Below are positions 37,215 to 48,391 of a stretch of 64,000 nucleotides of DNA, in pieces. Under the pieces are notes generated by a model, which was not told the DNA's origin, ran no database searches, and saw nothing but the letters and a program-made list of their open reading frames with translations. The position numbers and the translations under genes were made by a program. Location of the stretch: assembly GCA_947462335.1 (NCBI GenBank), contig OX381714.1, forward strand, positions 40,831,360 to 40,895,359, written 5' to 3'. The DNA comes from Harmothoe impar. Lineage: Eukaryota; Annelida; Polychaeta; Phyllodocida; Polynoidae. Each line of letters begins with the position of its first letter. Positions within the stretch are counted from its first letter, which is position 1.

Positions 37215-37320
37215 CTTGGACCATTTTGTTCTTGGCGTCATAAGTGATGTCCATAGCACCCAAAGTATGCATGGTGACGGCCCATCTCTTTGTCCTGTCA
37301 CCAGTGTCCGTAGCTGACAG
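37215..37320 (-). CDS. unit I, exon k
   Basis: Minus-strand frame from after TTAAAG, reading LSATDTGDRTKRWAVTMHTL and then GAMDITYDAKNKMVQ, to a donor CAAG then GTGACC. The unit II copy keeps the second part as MGVTYTAENTVVQ with the same donor and several synonymous changes. The 5' boundary is uncertain. The strand pattern (ITYDAKNKMVQGDL) is vaguely like beta-sheet repeats of large lipid-transfer proteins, which I offer only as a search hint. Confidence 0.5.
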
Positions 37321-37429
37321 CTTTAACCAGGACCCAGTTTATGTGAGGAAGTTATGTAGACCAGGGGGCTGTACAGAAAACAATGTAAGAAATAGCGTAA
37401 ATATAGTGAATTTACATGTTTATGCTTAA

Positions 37430-37600
37430 CGTTATTTAATAACTTACGTTAATACTAGCGTATATCAATTTAATCATTTACGTTAATGTCTTCAAATTTA
37501 CGTTAATGTATTCAAATGAACCTTTTTACACTAAATATCAGCACCATGTCAGGAGTTGGTGCCAATTTTTACATGAAAATGTACGTTAATTAACATAAAA
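37430..37600. repeat. cluster of TTACGTTAAT motifs
   Basis: Near-identical TTACGTTAAT or TACGTTAAT occurs at least four times in 170 bases of AT-rich sequence. Confidence 0.5.
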
Positions 37601-38027
37601 TCAACAGCATGAATTATTTCTGTAACACCTATTTGGAAAGCCCCCAGGAATCATATAATAGATGAAAGACTATACAAAAGTGTGAAAGCCTAACATGTCG
37701 ACATGTGAGTGCCTTTTTATATAATATGTATTTTCAAAACCTTTGACCCATCAGTTGGTGGCACCATTTGTCCTTATCAATTGGGAGACCCTTGAGAAGA
37801 AGAATGCATTTTCAGTTATAGCTTAATTATAGCTTCACTACCACCACTGACACTTTACCCGTTAGTATACTAGAAACCGTTATTGTACACTCTTGGTGAC
37901 AATACCACTTTAAATCACTGGATTGGAGCACTGAAAAATGAAACCCACATCATTTCATAGTGTCTGGGAATCTCTCTGTAGCAGATAAGTTAAAACCCAA
38001 ATCACCATCCTACCGGTCTACCCTCTC

Positions 38028-38076
38028 TGTTCTGGTTCCATTGGATGCTCAGGGACATGCTCGGTTGAGTGGTGCA
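38028..38076 (-). pseudogene. unit I, degraded exon X
   Basis: The minus strand reads TTQPSMSLSIQWNQN, matching TTQPSMSLSIPWNQN of the other three copies with synonymous ACT/ACC and CCG/CCT differences. Neither the acceptor nor the donor of the other copies is present, so this exon is broken. Confidence 0.5.
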
Positions 38077-38280
38077 GAAGGGCAGACCCAGGGTTTAAAA
38101 AGGAGGGGGGGTGGGATCCCCCAAACACCTAGGTACCAAAAAGTGTCATGCCACGAACCGGCGGCAGATCAAAATTATCATCAGAAATCTTAGATGGGGG
38201 GGGGGGGGGGGGTGGATCCGCTCCTAGGTTCATGTTAATTAGGATATAGCACACCAGAGAGGTGGGGGCGGGACCCGGCC

Positions 38281-38650
38281 GGGGGGGGGGCACTCAAAAA
38301 AAAATTGACACGGGTGTGCGGCTGGCCCTTTGACAACCCTTACCCTTGGTGAGGGGGATTTTGGGCAGAAGTGACCCTTGGGTGAGGGGGATTTTGGTCA
38401 AAAGTGACCCTTGCTGAGGGGGATTTTGGACAAAAGTGCCTAGGTTTTAGCAATTTTACCCGAGGAGTCGCCCTTGGTGGAAGAATTTTGGTCAAAGGTG
38501 ATCCTTGTTGCGAAGAATTTTGGCAAAATGTGACCCAATTTGGGGGGATTTTGTTGAAATCTCCGAAAAGTGACCCTTGGTGAGGGGGATTTTGGTGCAA
38601 ATTGACCCTTGGTGAGGGGGATTTTGGTGAAAAGCGAGGGGCGGGAAGAT
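38281..38650. repeat. transposon end plus minisatellite
   Basis: Starts with a G-run and GGCACTCAAAAAAAAATTGAC, then GGGTGTGCGGCTGG, matching the ends of the elements at 39,836 and 60,757. From 38,340 it consists of about eight degenerate units of the type GTGACCCTTGGTGAGGGGGA followed by TTTTGG. The two apparent minus-strand ORFs here are repeat artefacts. Confidence 0.65.
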
Positions 38651-38854
38651 AAGGATAAGTCAACCACCAGTTCAAAGCTTTATAAGCTTATCTTATTATT
38701 GGTCAACATGTGTTTAGGCCTACATATAATACATATACTCAAAATCAAAGAGGAACATGCTAGGAATATGCTACATTAAGCCTGTTGCATAGATCTATAC
38801 AGGCAGGGATTTACTGGACGTCAGATAGACAGCGAGGCTGTCAACATGTTGTTG

Positions 38855-38943
38855 TTATCCGCCAGGGTTGATGGCTATGTGTGACAGCAGAGCAGCAAGG
38901 TCCTGGTCACTGTCAACATTGATGAGGATGGCGCCGTCAGAGC
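38855..38943 (-). CDS. terminal exon interrupted by a transposon
   Basis: The minus-strand frame reads SDGAILINVDSDQDLAALLS and then HIAINPGG and stops (TAA at 38,855-38,857). Its 5' end abuts a transposon. If the transposon and one copy of its 9-bp target duplication are set aside, the frame follows an acceptor with a good pyrimidine tract (CCCCCCTCTACTCACTATCAG, 39,850-39,872). So it looks like a last coding exon whose start was hit by the insertion. The gene and its relation to the array are unknown. Confidence 0.5.
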
Positions 38944-39841
38944 CCGGGGGGCACTTAATATATTTTGTATAGGCCTACACATGTGTGAGTAGGCAAGCAG
39001 AAAGGGGTATCCCCGCGGGATTAGTACCAATTTTAGCCACCAGGGGGCTCCACCATGGCCTAAATTGGAAGAAACAGGCTAATATTTGTGTTTTGGTAAT
39101 TTTTTCTGGAGAATTCAGTAGTTTTATACAAAACGTTCCATTTTTAGTGAAAAGCTTCCTTATTTGGAATGTAAAAAGAACGTTTTAGAGCCTAAATGGG
39201 TGTCTTTGTTGATATTTGTTGCCATGGAAACATGATTTTTATTCCAAATACAGAAAATAAAGAAGTCCATTGATAGAACGATTCACAAGGATTACTATGG
39301 TCAAAACAGAGTAAAATTATCATTTCTAGATCAAAAGCTATGGCCTATAGGAGGAAAATGTATGATCATTTTCTAATTATTCTAATTATGCTAATTAGAT
39401 AGAGATATCTTGGAAACTATGAGACTTAGAGCTAATTGGGGGTTTGGACAGGGCAATGCCTACCCATATTCATATAGCCATTTCTCAAAAACTAGAAATG
39501 ATATCCTCTTGTGTAATACATCAATGGAAAGCTTATGATATCAATTTTAAAGTTGACATTTTCGTCGGATATCCCTTTCCCCTTGCCTGTACACATGTGT
39601 GCGGCTGGAAAGCGTACTTTTTCTACAAAATTTTCCCTAACAAGAGTCTTTTTTTAAACCAATATTTCCCAGTTTCCTTCCACCTCAATCCTAGGAGCTT
39701 TTGGCCGAAAATGCCCTAACGAGGGTATGTTTTTGGAGCGTTTGGCCGGAAATGATCTAAAATCAAGGGCAAGGGATGTCAGAGGTCCAGCCGCACATTT
39801 GTGTCAAAAGAATCAAGTGCCCCCCCCCCCCCCCGCCCGGG
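38944..39841. mobile_element. 898-bp element with 9-bp target duplication
   Basis: CGTCAGAGC flanks it at 38,935-38,943 and 39,842-39,850. Ends are CCGGGGGGCACTTAAT on the left and, complemented, a G-run then GGCACTTGATTC on the right. Just inside are related ATGTGTG and ATGTGCGGCTG motifs. A 9-bp duplication is typical of Mutator-like elements. It has no transposase. Its inner 600 bases resemble 43,411-44,024 (shared CCACCAGGGGGCTCCA and GTTGCCATGGAAACA). Confidence 0.7.
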
Positions 39842-39872
39842 CGTCAGAGCTCTGATAGTGAGTAGAGGGGGG

Positions 39873-40200
39873 CTGAGGTGGGTGGAAGTTAACTTAAATT
39901 GAATTTTTATTGAACGATAGCCTCTGCCGACACCTTCTACCCGACGACCAGGTGTCGGTTTTGATGAAATTTCCCCCCATTTCAGGACTAACAGAAATGT
40001 GTATTAAAAAAAGCTTTCGATAAAAAATCTGTTAAAGATTTTGAGGTATTTTCTTTACCAATAACACCCCCATCCCTTTATAGAATTATGTACCCACCCC
40101 TGGCACTGTCTTCTATGACTATGAGTGGTCTAATAGTTCCTGTATCCGTGATGAACATGTTCCTAACAAAACATGCTTTTCTCCAACTTGATTAGAATGT
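39873..40200. other. junction between units I and II
   Basis: About 330 bases with short C-runs. I see no exon or repeat match. The breakpoint of the duplication should lie here or in the repeat-filled 38.1-39.9 kb. Confidence 0.35.
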
Positions 40201-40659
40201 ATGGTTATGTATTCCATATGCCGTATAAATACGATACCATTGTCCCGTTCGGGGACTTTTAATCAATATTGGATAATCTCATAGAAGAAGCAACCTTTCA
40301 CAGCGGGTATCATGTTGTAATAAATAGGTTTCCAAGGAGATAGATAAAACAGATAAGATTATTGCAAAGATTTACTTCTATTTATCTCACATCTGCCAAC
40401 GGCACTATCCAAGTCGTATTTGACAGTAATGGACCCATATTGTTATAGATTGAGGAAGCCAATCATAAACCAGAATGTTTTCCATTTCTGGGCGAAGATA
40501 AATGCCTCTGTTTTAGCATAAATCAAATGGGTAAAATACAACGGAGTGCCCCTAAACTAATGTTTATGAAATGTCATTTAAATAATTTTTATTCGTGCAA
40601 TAAGGATTGATCAGGATAGACACATAACATAGACATGATAGCATAGCAAAGGCACAACA

Positions 40660-40800
40660 TGTGAAGAAGTAGAGGTAGAGAGAGAGGCACAGAGAGGCAG
40701 AGAGAGAGACAGAGAGATAGACAGAGAGATAGACAGAGAGAAACAGAGACAGAGGGGGGAGGGAGAAAGAGAGAAAGAGGAGAGAGATGATGAAGCATAG
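40660..40800 (-). repeat. GACAGAGAGATA microsatellite
   Basis: Imperfect GA-rich repeat of about 140 bases. The overlapping leucine/serine-rich ORFs on the minus strand are artefacts of it. Confidence 0.85.
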
Positions 40801-40990
40801 AGAGGCAAAGTGAGAAACATAAAACACACACACTCAGAAAAGTCTGAGTGTGCAGAGGGAAAGGCAGAAAACACATATCTTTAGATTGCAACTGGGAGTT
40901 CAAATGTCTTTCTATCTAAATAAGATTAACATTCATGCAATTTACTCATACTACATACATTCAAGAAACTTAAGTACTGTAAAGTTCTCT

Positions 40991-41064
40991 GTTGGCTGAG
41001 TGTTCTGCCTCAATCCCATCGGAGGCAGTCCCCAACTGACTTGGTAATGGTTTAAATCTGCGAC
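40991..41064 (+). mobile_element. tRNA-like SINE head
   Basis: GTTGGCTGAGTGTTCTGCC resembles an A box and TGGTTTAAATCTGCGAC a B box, 50 bases apart. No clean cloverleaf forms, so this is a SINE rather than a tRNA gene. Confidence 0.35.
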
Positions 41065-41345
41065 ATGACAAGCTCTCCGGGCGCTAATGATACATAATTC
41101 TACACTCTCCTGGTAAGTTCTTGGTCTATACCATATATATATAGGAATATGCTTGACGACTGACCTTGCTCTAAAGATGGCCAGGACCTGTGGCACATTA
41201 GAACTGAAGTGAGTTTCAGCGAAGGTCTCTTTTATTCAGCCATGAGGTTGTAACAACATGGTGAGAAATCATTTTGGAAAAGCCTTAAATTCGGCTCAGA
41301 CTAAAAATAAGTTGAAAGTCAATACTCGCTGTAGACTGATTGTTT

Positions 41346-41395
41346 TTATTGCCGGTCTATCAATATTTTGACATTTCCCAGGCAGATCTGGCCAA
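41346..41395 (-). CDS. unit II, terminal exon (b)
   Basis: After the acceptor ATTCCTTTTGCATTGTAG, two bases complete the codon from exon c. Then GQICLGNVKILIDRQ and a TAA that overlaps the poly(A) signal AATAAA (41,345-41,350). Alignment to unit I exon b shows conservative replacements. The minus-strand gene ends here. Confidence 0.65.
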
Positions 41396-42551
41396 CTACA
41401 ATGCAAAAGGAATATTCACTGTCTGATCAGATAGCAGGGGGAACCCACCAACCGGGAAAAGTCAATGATTCTTCTTGATATCAAGAAGTCTGAGATTCAA
41501 TATTGATCAGATCTCTATTCCTTTAGGGAAATGTTTTCCAATAAAGATAATCTAGATATTGTGTGTAGTTGTGTTCTAGAGTGTGTCAACTGTGGGGATT
41601 CATCACACAGCATCACACAAACAATACTGCGCAACACATGATGTGATAATTGTGCCATAGTGTGCTAGGGTGTCACAAGATAACAACATATCCCATGTCT
41701 ATAACATAGAATAGCCCAGTACTTGTGACCATCACAGATCACATACGGATTCGCTAGGATTTCATACCCTTATCTGAATCCTATGGACATCATCAGAACT
41801 AGGTAGTGACAATTAAAATGCTATATTAATAACTACCGGGTAAAACATATTCCCCCTCTGTCTCTACAGTCATTTATCTATTCCATACTTTTCAATTAGC
41901 TGTGTAAATTAATAAGAGACACATTATATTCCTGGTGAACATAAATAATAAACATCATCAATGCAATTAGTGCCGCGTTTTACCTTTAAAAACCTACATG
42001 CATTGTTTTGCTAGCATCTGTAAATGGAGCTGACTGTGTGGAATTTGATCATGAGGATTTCTTTTTCTTCTTAACCTTCTTCTCCACCACTGTAGAGACA
42101 CCTGCTCCCTCTGTTTAAAACCCGGGCATTGGGCTATCTTGTTATTGGGTTAGTTCAGTTGGAGAGACACAGGGTGGAGTCTATAAAATGGTTTTTGTGC
42201 AACCCACTTAAATACCCTATTATCCTCCTATATGCCAGTTGGACTCACATCGAATTTGCTGTTTTCATATCATTGCCATCAATAGCCAATCACATGTGGT
42301 ATAATCTAAATATCATATTACGCCACTGCAGTGCTGACCAGGCAGAACTATGTTTGGTCTGAACAATATTCTTCTGAGTGGTTTCATGATAACTGTCATA
42401 ATGAACATGATGAATGCATGACATATGCCGGTTCTAATGGTATGCAGACTACAGTTGCACAAGCTGGCCACATTAGTGGTTTTTAACCATGAATCGCCCA
42501 CTCCCGTTCCCTCTGGGCCTCAGAACCTGGTAGGGTACATCTTGTATCTAC

Positions 42552-42682
42552 CAGCGGTCAGCGAGGCAGCACCATACAACATCATTTCGTGCAGCCCAGA
42601 TAAAGTATAGGACCCATTCACAATCTCCCATCCCTGTCCAGTGCCTGCATGGTCCACCTCAGCAGGGCTTAACAGTGGGGGA
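42552..42682 (-). CDS. unit II, exon d
   Basis: A 131-base minus-strand exon. The acceptor tract ATTACCCCTCCTGCCCCTAG is shared with unit I and the donor is GCTG then GTAGAT. It reads PPLLSPAEVDHAGTGQGWE, then IVNGSYTLSGLHEMMLYGAA and SLTAG. It begins in the phase left by unit I exon e and ends in the phase that exon c needs, which supports the e-d-c-b order. NGS is a possible glycosylation site. Not recognised. Confidence 0.65.
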
Positions 42683-42985
42683 CTAGGGGCAGGAGGGGTA
42701 ATACCCAGACCTGAGCCAGGGAAGGGCTATGACCGATCATCTGGTAGGAGCGCTGGGTCTAAGGCACGGCGTCCCGAGGTAAACTCTGATGTCTATACAG
42801 TCCTGACTGCTATAAGGATATGCAGCACTTTGAAGTGTTCTTTCCGTCTTACATCTTGGACTAAATTGTCCTCCAAAAGTCAGGCCAGAATGTATTATGA
42901 TGTTACATGAGCGGTTTATACTTATAAGATTCAGTCAATGAATGCTTCCAGTCGTCATTGCAAGGATGCTGAAATTGAATAATAC

Positions 42986-43077
42986 CTCAGGGTGTGAGGA
43001 GTTATGGATAACAGTGTATATAAACTCGTCAACTGTCAGCAGCAGCATTGGGTGACCAGCTATGTGTCCCACCACGT
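42986..43077 (-). CDS. unit II, exon e, one base longer
   Basis: Reads VVGHIAGHPMLLLTVDEFIY, then TVIHNSSHPE, to a good donor (CTGAG then GTATTA). It is 92 bases against 91 in unit I. An extra T in AACTCCTCAC shifts the phase at the donor, so it would not join exon d in frame. This points to inactivation of unit II or to a different partner exon. Confidence 0.55.
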
Positions 43078-43410
43078 CTCACTTTACAAATCTAATATTC
43101 ACCAAACTGCCTCCCCTCCAGGCTTCACATAGTCTATTACCATGTGCAAGGCAAATAATCTCGCCTGGATAACCTCAGTGTGTCCCTCATCTCAGATGGA
43201 ATGTTGTCTGTGTGTCAACCTTGACATCCATATTTGATCTAAGGATATTTCTCGAAGGGCTTTCCCTCCTCTTGATTCTAGAAGATGAAAAGTAGGTGTG
43301 AAATTCCCTCCATTGGCTCATGAAGAGAGATATGATGGTCAGATATGTGTATTTCTCCATATCATCTTCTGGCTATATTATATATACGTACATATATATA
43401 TTTATATATA

Positions 43411-44024
43411 GTGGATCAACAAGGGAAAAGGGCCCTCCGTGAGGGATTTTTAGTACCAACTTAGGCCACCAGGGGGCTCCATATAGCCAAAAGAGGACCA
43501 AAATATAGCAAAAAATTATGCATACTACTTTTTTATGTATAATATGATAGGCCACATTAGAAGATTCCATCTTTGGTGAAAACATTCCATATTTGGAATG
43601 GAAAAGAACGTTTTTGGGCCAAAATTGGTGTTTTGCAAATGTTGGTTGCCATGGAAACAAGATTTTTATTCTAAATCGAGAGATTTAAAAAAAAGATTGA
43701 TAGAAGGCCCCACAACGAGTTCTATGCTGAAAGCTGAATGTAAATACCGTTTTTAGATCAAAAGCTATGACCAAGTGTTTGAAAAAGTTTGAATATTTTG
43801 GTGATTAGCATAATTATGCTAATTAGATAGGAATATCTCCAAAACAAAGTAAGATAGAACTTATTGGCATTCAAGATTGGACAGTGACCACACATATTCA
43901 AAGAGCCAGTACTCAAAATCTAGAGGTGGCACCTGCTAATAACATATATCACTGGAAAGCTGATGACATCAATTTCATCATTGAGTTTTTACCTTGGAGG
44001 ACCCTTTTCCCTCGACTGTCCACT
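43411..44024. mobile_element. 600-bp element with inverted ends
   Basis: Ends GTGGATCAACAAGGGAAAAG and its imperfect complement (GGGAAAAGGGTCCTCC). The interior shares CCACCAGGGGGCTCCA and TTGCCATGGAAACA with 38,944-39,841. It is absent from unit I at this position. Confidence 0.65.
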
Positions 44025-45322
44025 GGTATTATATAGTTACTATCATTTGATTTAAACTTTATTATCTTTGAAATCTTAAACTGAATCGAACTTAACATGG
44101 ACTTATGACATTGGCTCTAGACACACAAAGTTGGATTTTGGTTTGGCATTGAACGATATGCAAAAGTAATGTTTTGCAAAGTGTGGGTGAGTTGGAGGTC
44201 AGCTGGACTTGTGTTCATAACAGAGACGATTAAAGTATAAGGTATAACACTGATAGTTGCTGATACTGTCACTTAATAAAGGTTGATGCAATTGACCACA
44301 TCCTCTGCAATCAACCGACCTCTCACTCAATAACTGAAGCCGCATTCTCCCGAAGTGTCTGTATCTAGGTTTTCTACAACTGTCAAATGATGTGTGATAT
44401 GATTGTTATTAGTCAAAAGGGATGCATTGATAGACAGCATGACTGTAAAGAGCAGAGATGCAATATTACTATCGTTGACAAGTGCTGTCGGGAAGCTAGT
44501 AAGGTGACAGAAAGGTTGTCATGTGAGTGTCGTATATGGGTGTGGGCTGGGGAGGAGGTTTACTTGAAGGTCAGTCCAGTCCCAGCGGATACTGTCATGC
44601 CCATATAATAATAGAGGTATGATACAGGCAACACCCCATTCAAAATACAAGACGCAGATACAGTTGGGTGTGTGCATTTTAGATTGATGTCCTGAAAGTG
44701 GGTATTGTATAAGGCACTATCTTGAAGCCGAATATTCTCTAGGATACCTATACTGTATAGCTGTATTTGATCTAATCACTTTGTGGAGTATACCAATGTA
44801 ACTAATGTGCTGAGTCAATACAGACAAACAAAATATAGATTAAAGACAAATTATCGACAGTATAATGTACATTCTATTCTCCTCAATAGACACTAATCTG
44901 GTGAGTCATTTCAGAGACCAAATTCCACTGCAAGACTAAAATAGGTATGCAAAGAACACTGTCACACGTGGTTACGGTCATGTGAATATCACAGCATCAT
45001 AGGATACCTCCTTTAATGCATCATTATTCCCAATGAGTGAAAACTGTGAGAACAATTAAAAGGCACCCATTAACAGGGAAAAAGCTGACAATTGAAATTA
45101 AACAGCTGCCATTTTTCATTTACATCTTGGAATTGAAGAAGATGGCAGTTTGGAAATGCAGCTCGTTTCCTCTCAGTCCAATGTGGAGTGGAAGGCTAAT
45201 AAGGAGATTGGTGTTGAAGCTTCATTAGAACTGCAACAGGAAACTGCATGCTTTCATGTTCAGCCCTGCAGGAAACTGTATTTTTTATAGTTATTGGAAG
45301 GGAATATCAATAATCTTCTCAA

Positions 45323-45548
45323 ACACAGAACGAAGAAGTAGAATCACTGTAACTCTCAAATGGGAGTCCAGCCCCGATCACTTAGGTAACTCTCGCCACA
45401 ACCCTTAAGTGACTCCCAATCATTAGGGAGTCTTAAAACAGAGTCATTATAGAGTCCTGCTAATGTTAAGGAGTCACGTTAGAGTCCTGGGGAGAGTTAC
45501 CTCAGTGATCAAGTCGGGAGTCACAGTGATTCTACTTCTTTTCTGTGT
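45323..45548. mobile_element. hairpin MITE, ACACAGA / GGGAGTC family
   Basis: Ends ACACAGAACGAAGAAGTAGA and ACACAGAAAAGAAGTAGAAT, inverted, with GGGAGTC and GACTCCC blocks inside. Inserted in unit II only. Confidence 0.75.
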
Positions 45549-45779
45549 GAAGGGTTGCAGTCTCCTGATTCTAGATCATAACTATACCTCCGGCAATATT
45601 TGTAATCTTCTGTGTGATGGCATGATGACATTGAATAATGTTTTGTAAATTCCTTTGGAGCTTAGTGGAACATATTTCCTAAAATGTCATTGGGAGGACC
45701 ATAATATGAGAAATCAATTCACAGTAATCTGGTAACATGCCCTCTTCCAATTGTTAGAAAAACCGCGATGTGAGGGATG

Positions 45780-45930
45780 AGGGTGTTAAGCTTAAACAGA
45801 ATCCCTCACACCCTTATCTGTGGTAACCATAGCAACACTAACACCAGTATGGGTGGGTCACAGGCTGATGTTATCTTCCTGTTCAGTGATTCATTTCATA
45901 CCAACGCCCAATCTCCACACAGAATAGTTA
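45780..45930 (-). other. conserved block f, unit II
   Basis: Partner of 33,630-33,780. Includes the shared TCACACCCTTATCTGTGGT and TATGGGTGGGTCACAGGCTG on the plus strand. Coding status unresolved. Confidence 0.4.
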
Positions 45931-46324
45931 CTCAAAAAATTACCCAAACTTTGTTCGCTATCGGCACAACACAATATATTTAGGAGCTAGGTGCTGAAAT
46001 ATTTACAGAGGACTGAATATAAAGTGAAGTGATTTTTGAAAAATGTTTACTTTTTTCTGATTGTTAAGGTTATTCACAAGTCACTTGGAGACCAAAAACC
46101 TGAATTGTTGTGACAGATCTATGCACCAGAATAGTGAGTGCAATATGCCAGACTATCCTCCAGACAATAATTACTCACTTTCTATGTTTTATTTCCCCTA
46201 TAAAAAAAGACTGTCAGTATGTTTTGCATGTTATATCCACAGTAGAAGGATAGTATCTAAATCCTGGTGCATAACAAGATCTAGCTAGTACAGACTACCT
46301 CATCATTCTTGAGTGTATTCCATC

Positions 46325-46417
46325 CTCTCCTCCCTTATTAAGATTAAGAAGGGGCTTTTTCCATTAGGCTTCCTGTGCTGTACTTTGTATAGGGGGATAA
46401 CAGGTTGACTGTGGCAA
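46325..46417 (-). pseudogene. unit II, exon g, frame lost
   Basis: The acceptor (CCATTGCTACTGTGCGTAG) and the first 20 codons (ATVNLLSPYTKYSTGSLMEK) are kept. A one-base difference in the A-run then leads to a TAA, and the donor seen in unit I is missing. Confidence 0.5.
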
Positions 46418-47370
46418 CTACGCACAGTAGCAATGGTACAGAAAGGAACTAAAAAGCTGCTAGATTCTCTCTTAGTTCCCATCAATTACTTCCACATTGA
46501 ATTATACTGGGCAAAAATCAGCAACACCTTCCCTATTACACAATGCGGCAAGCTGTTGAGCGAAACCAGTTACATCATTATATAATGTTGGTTAGGGCAG
46601 TGGCGTAATATTTCAATAAGGGCAGAATACACGTCAAGATGTTTTATCAGTGATATATTGCATGCATGTCATGACTTTTTATTGCATCCATAGAAATTGT
46701 CCTCAGGGCAAAAATGTCCATTCAAAATATCAACTGTAATACTACATACGCGTACAAACATTTCAAATAAATCTGGCTATACCAAACTAATAAAATTAAT
46801 ATCTCCAGTATGCTAACATATCAGAGCATGTCACTGAGGATCCTTTACCGTGGAGGGATGCACCCTGTACTCTGACTTTTCATGCTTATCCAACAGACCT
46901 GCCAACTGAGTCCATGCCAACATTCGAGCTTTTCAGTTAGACTGGATGTTTTTTTCCAATTTTTAGTACAAATAACCACCCACTCTCAATTTCGATCGTC
47001 ATTGGTTTACTCCGGTCAACAGAGGCTGGGGCTGAGTTGTCCATCGTGGGACTAGGTTGCCTCCAAAGTGGTGGGTAGGAAGACTATATTTAACCTTGAG
47101 AGCCAGCTTTCAAGAATCAGCACCAAGCCAAAGAATTCAATGATGGTCACTTCGATCTTAGTGGTTAGTTGAGAGAGGGGTACGGAGGGAGGTGTGGGAT
47201 TTGGATGGAAGGGTGATATCGGAGGGATTCGCGAAGGTCTAGTTGTATGGGGAGAAGGGTCAAAAACGTAAACGGGGAAAGTGGCTGGAAGCAGTTATAG
47301 TTGCAGCAATTGAGAAGAGGTGATAATTTATAGAACAGAGAGCACAAAATTACATTGACAGCAGGAAGAT

Positions 47371-47621
47371 ACACAGAGAAAAGAAACAGCGTCAAAATGG
47401 AGTCGACTCCAGAAGGACTTACTCTCCCTCTCTAGGGGACCCCAGGTCCTTATGTGACTCCCTTAGGTGAGTCAGGGAGCTATGGGACTCCCCCAGGTGA
47501 CTCATTTAGGTCAGCCAGGGAGTCTCCTAGGCCCCTTAGGTGGCCAGGGCTCCCTATAAAGAGGGGAGTCATTCTGGAGGTAACCTGGACTCCCTTTTGA
47601 CGCGGTTTCATTTCTCTGTGT
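47371..47621. mobile_element. hairpin MITE, ACACAGA / GGGAGTC family
   Basis: Ends ACACAGAGAAAAGAAACAGC and ACACAGAGAAATGAAACCGC, inverted. Closest in sequence to the copy at 9,972. It inserted just beyond exon Y of unit II. Confidence 0.8.
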
Positions 47622-47738
47622 AGGAAGTCAGCAAGGAATACATATGAGGCGTGAAGGACACCCACAGAAAGAGGAAGATGGAAAGGATGAGCAAAGCCCA
47701 AAAACGGTATCTGACATCTACCTAGCCTGACACTGTAC

Positions 47739-47837
47739 TTGTCGCTGTGTGGACAGCCCATATCCCGCCTCCTCCACGTGGGCCCTACCAATAACTGGTT
47801 TATTGATTGGGTCAAAGACCACAGCTTGCACAGCCTC
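47739..47837 (-). CDS. unit II, exon Y
   Basis: A 99-base exon reading EAVQAVVFDPINKPV and then IGRAHVEEAGYGLSTQRQ, with a donor GTACAG, a better match than in unit I. Four bases differ from unit I. Bounded upstream by AACAG. Flanking introns are alignable but clearly more diverged. Confidence 0.65.
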
Positions 47838-48295
47838 CTGTTCCTTTATTCACCTCTTTCTAATAAGTTGACTTCCCTCTCATTTCTCCCATATCTATAT
47901 TTTGCTGGACATCTCGGTAATGATGTGATCTTCCTTCTAATATTACTATGCATTGATTTTTTTTTGGTCAAGGGAATCTATTTTCTATATGGATGTTATT
48001 CAAGGAAATTGAATATCAAGTGTGAAAACCAAATCACCCACACATAGCATTGTATTTCCAACTATATTATGATGTACAGATCCAATTAGTAGTAGCCTAT
48101 TATAAATTCTAACCCATTTTCGAGTTAAGAAAATACACCCGAAAAATATGGCATAAATAGAACATTTTACAGAAAAGAAACGATGGAACTAGAGGTAAAA
48201 GAAATGACGAATGGAAATGTTTTTTGGATATATTTGCGCGATGACCTCTATTTTTATATACTTATCTTCAGAATAGGCAATAAAGTCCAGGCCAC

Positions 48296-48391
48296 CTTGA
48301 ACCACTGTGTTCTCAGCAGTATAAGTGACACCCATATTTCCCTCCTAGTGTGTTGCGATGCATACCGTCCTCCTGCTATGTGTGGTGACAG
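48296..48391 (-). pseudogene. unit II, exon k, frame shifted
   Basis: The 3' part (MGVTYTAENTVVQ, donor CAAG then GTGGCC) matches unit I exon k. The 5' part is alignable only in another frame, and a TAG lies four codons before the conserved segment, implying an indel. Confidence 0.45.

Larger units (their letters stand above)
29400..38090 (-). repeat. tandem segmental duplication, unit I
   Basis: More than ten blocks in this interval recur in the same order and orientation 10.8-12.2 kb downstream in unit II (40,200-49,730). Examples are 29,420/40,220, 30,250/41,340, 31,800/42,620, 32,340/43,030, 33,650/45,800, 34,700/46,340, 36,620/47,740 and 37,210/48,290. Similarity is concentrated in blocks that translate on the minus strand and that carry splice sites. 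I read each unit as a copy of a multi-exon minus-strand gene. Unit I has a stop codon in its copy of exon d, so it may be a pseudogene. Confidence 0.85.

Noticed and set aside
38340..38675. Pro/Ser-rich minus-strand ORFs
   Set aside because: Translations of a degenerate minisatellite inside transposon-derived sequence.
40564..40903. Three overlapping Leu/Ser-rich minus-strand ORFs
   Set aside because: Artefact of the GACAGAGAGATA microsatellite.
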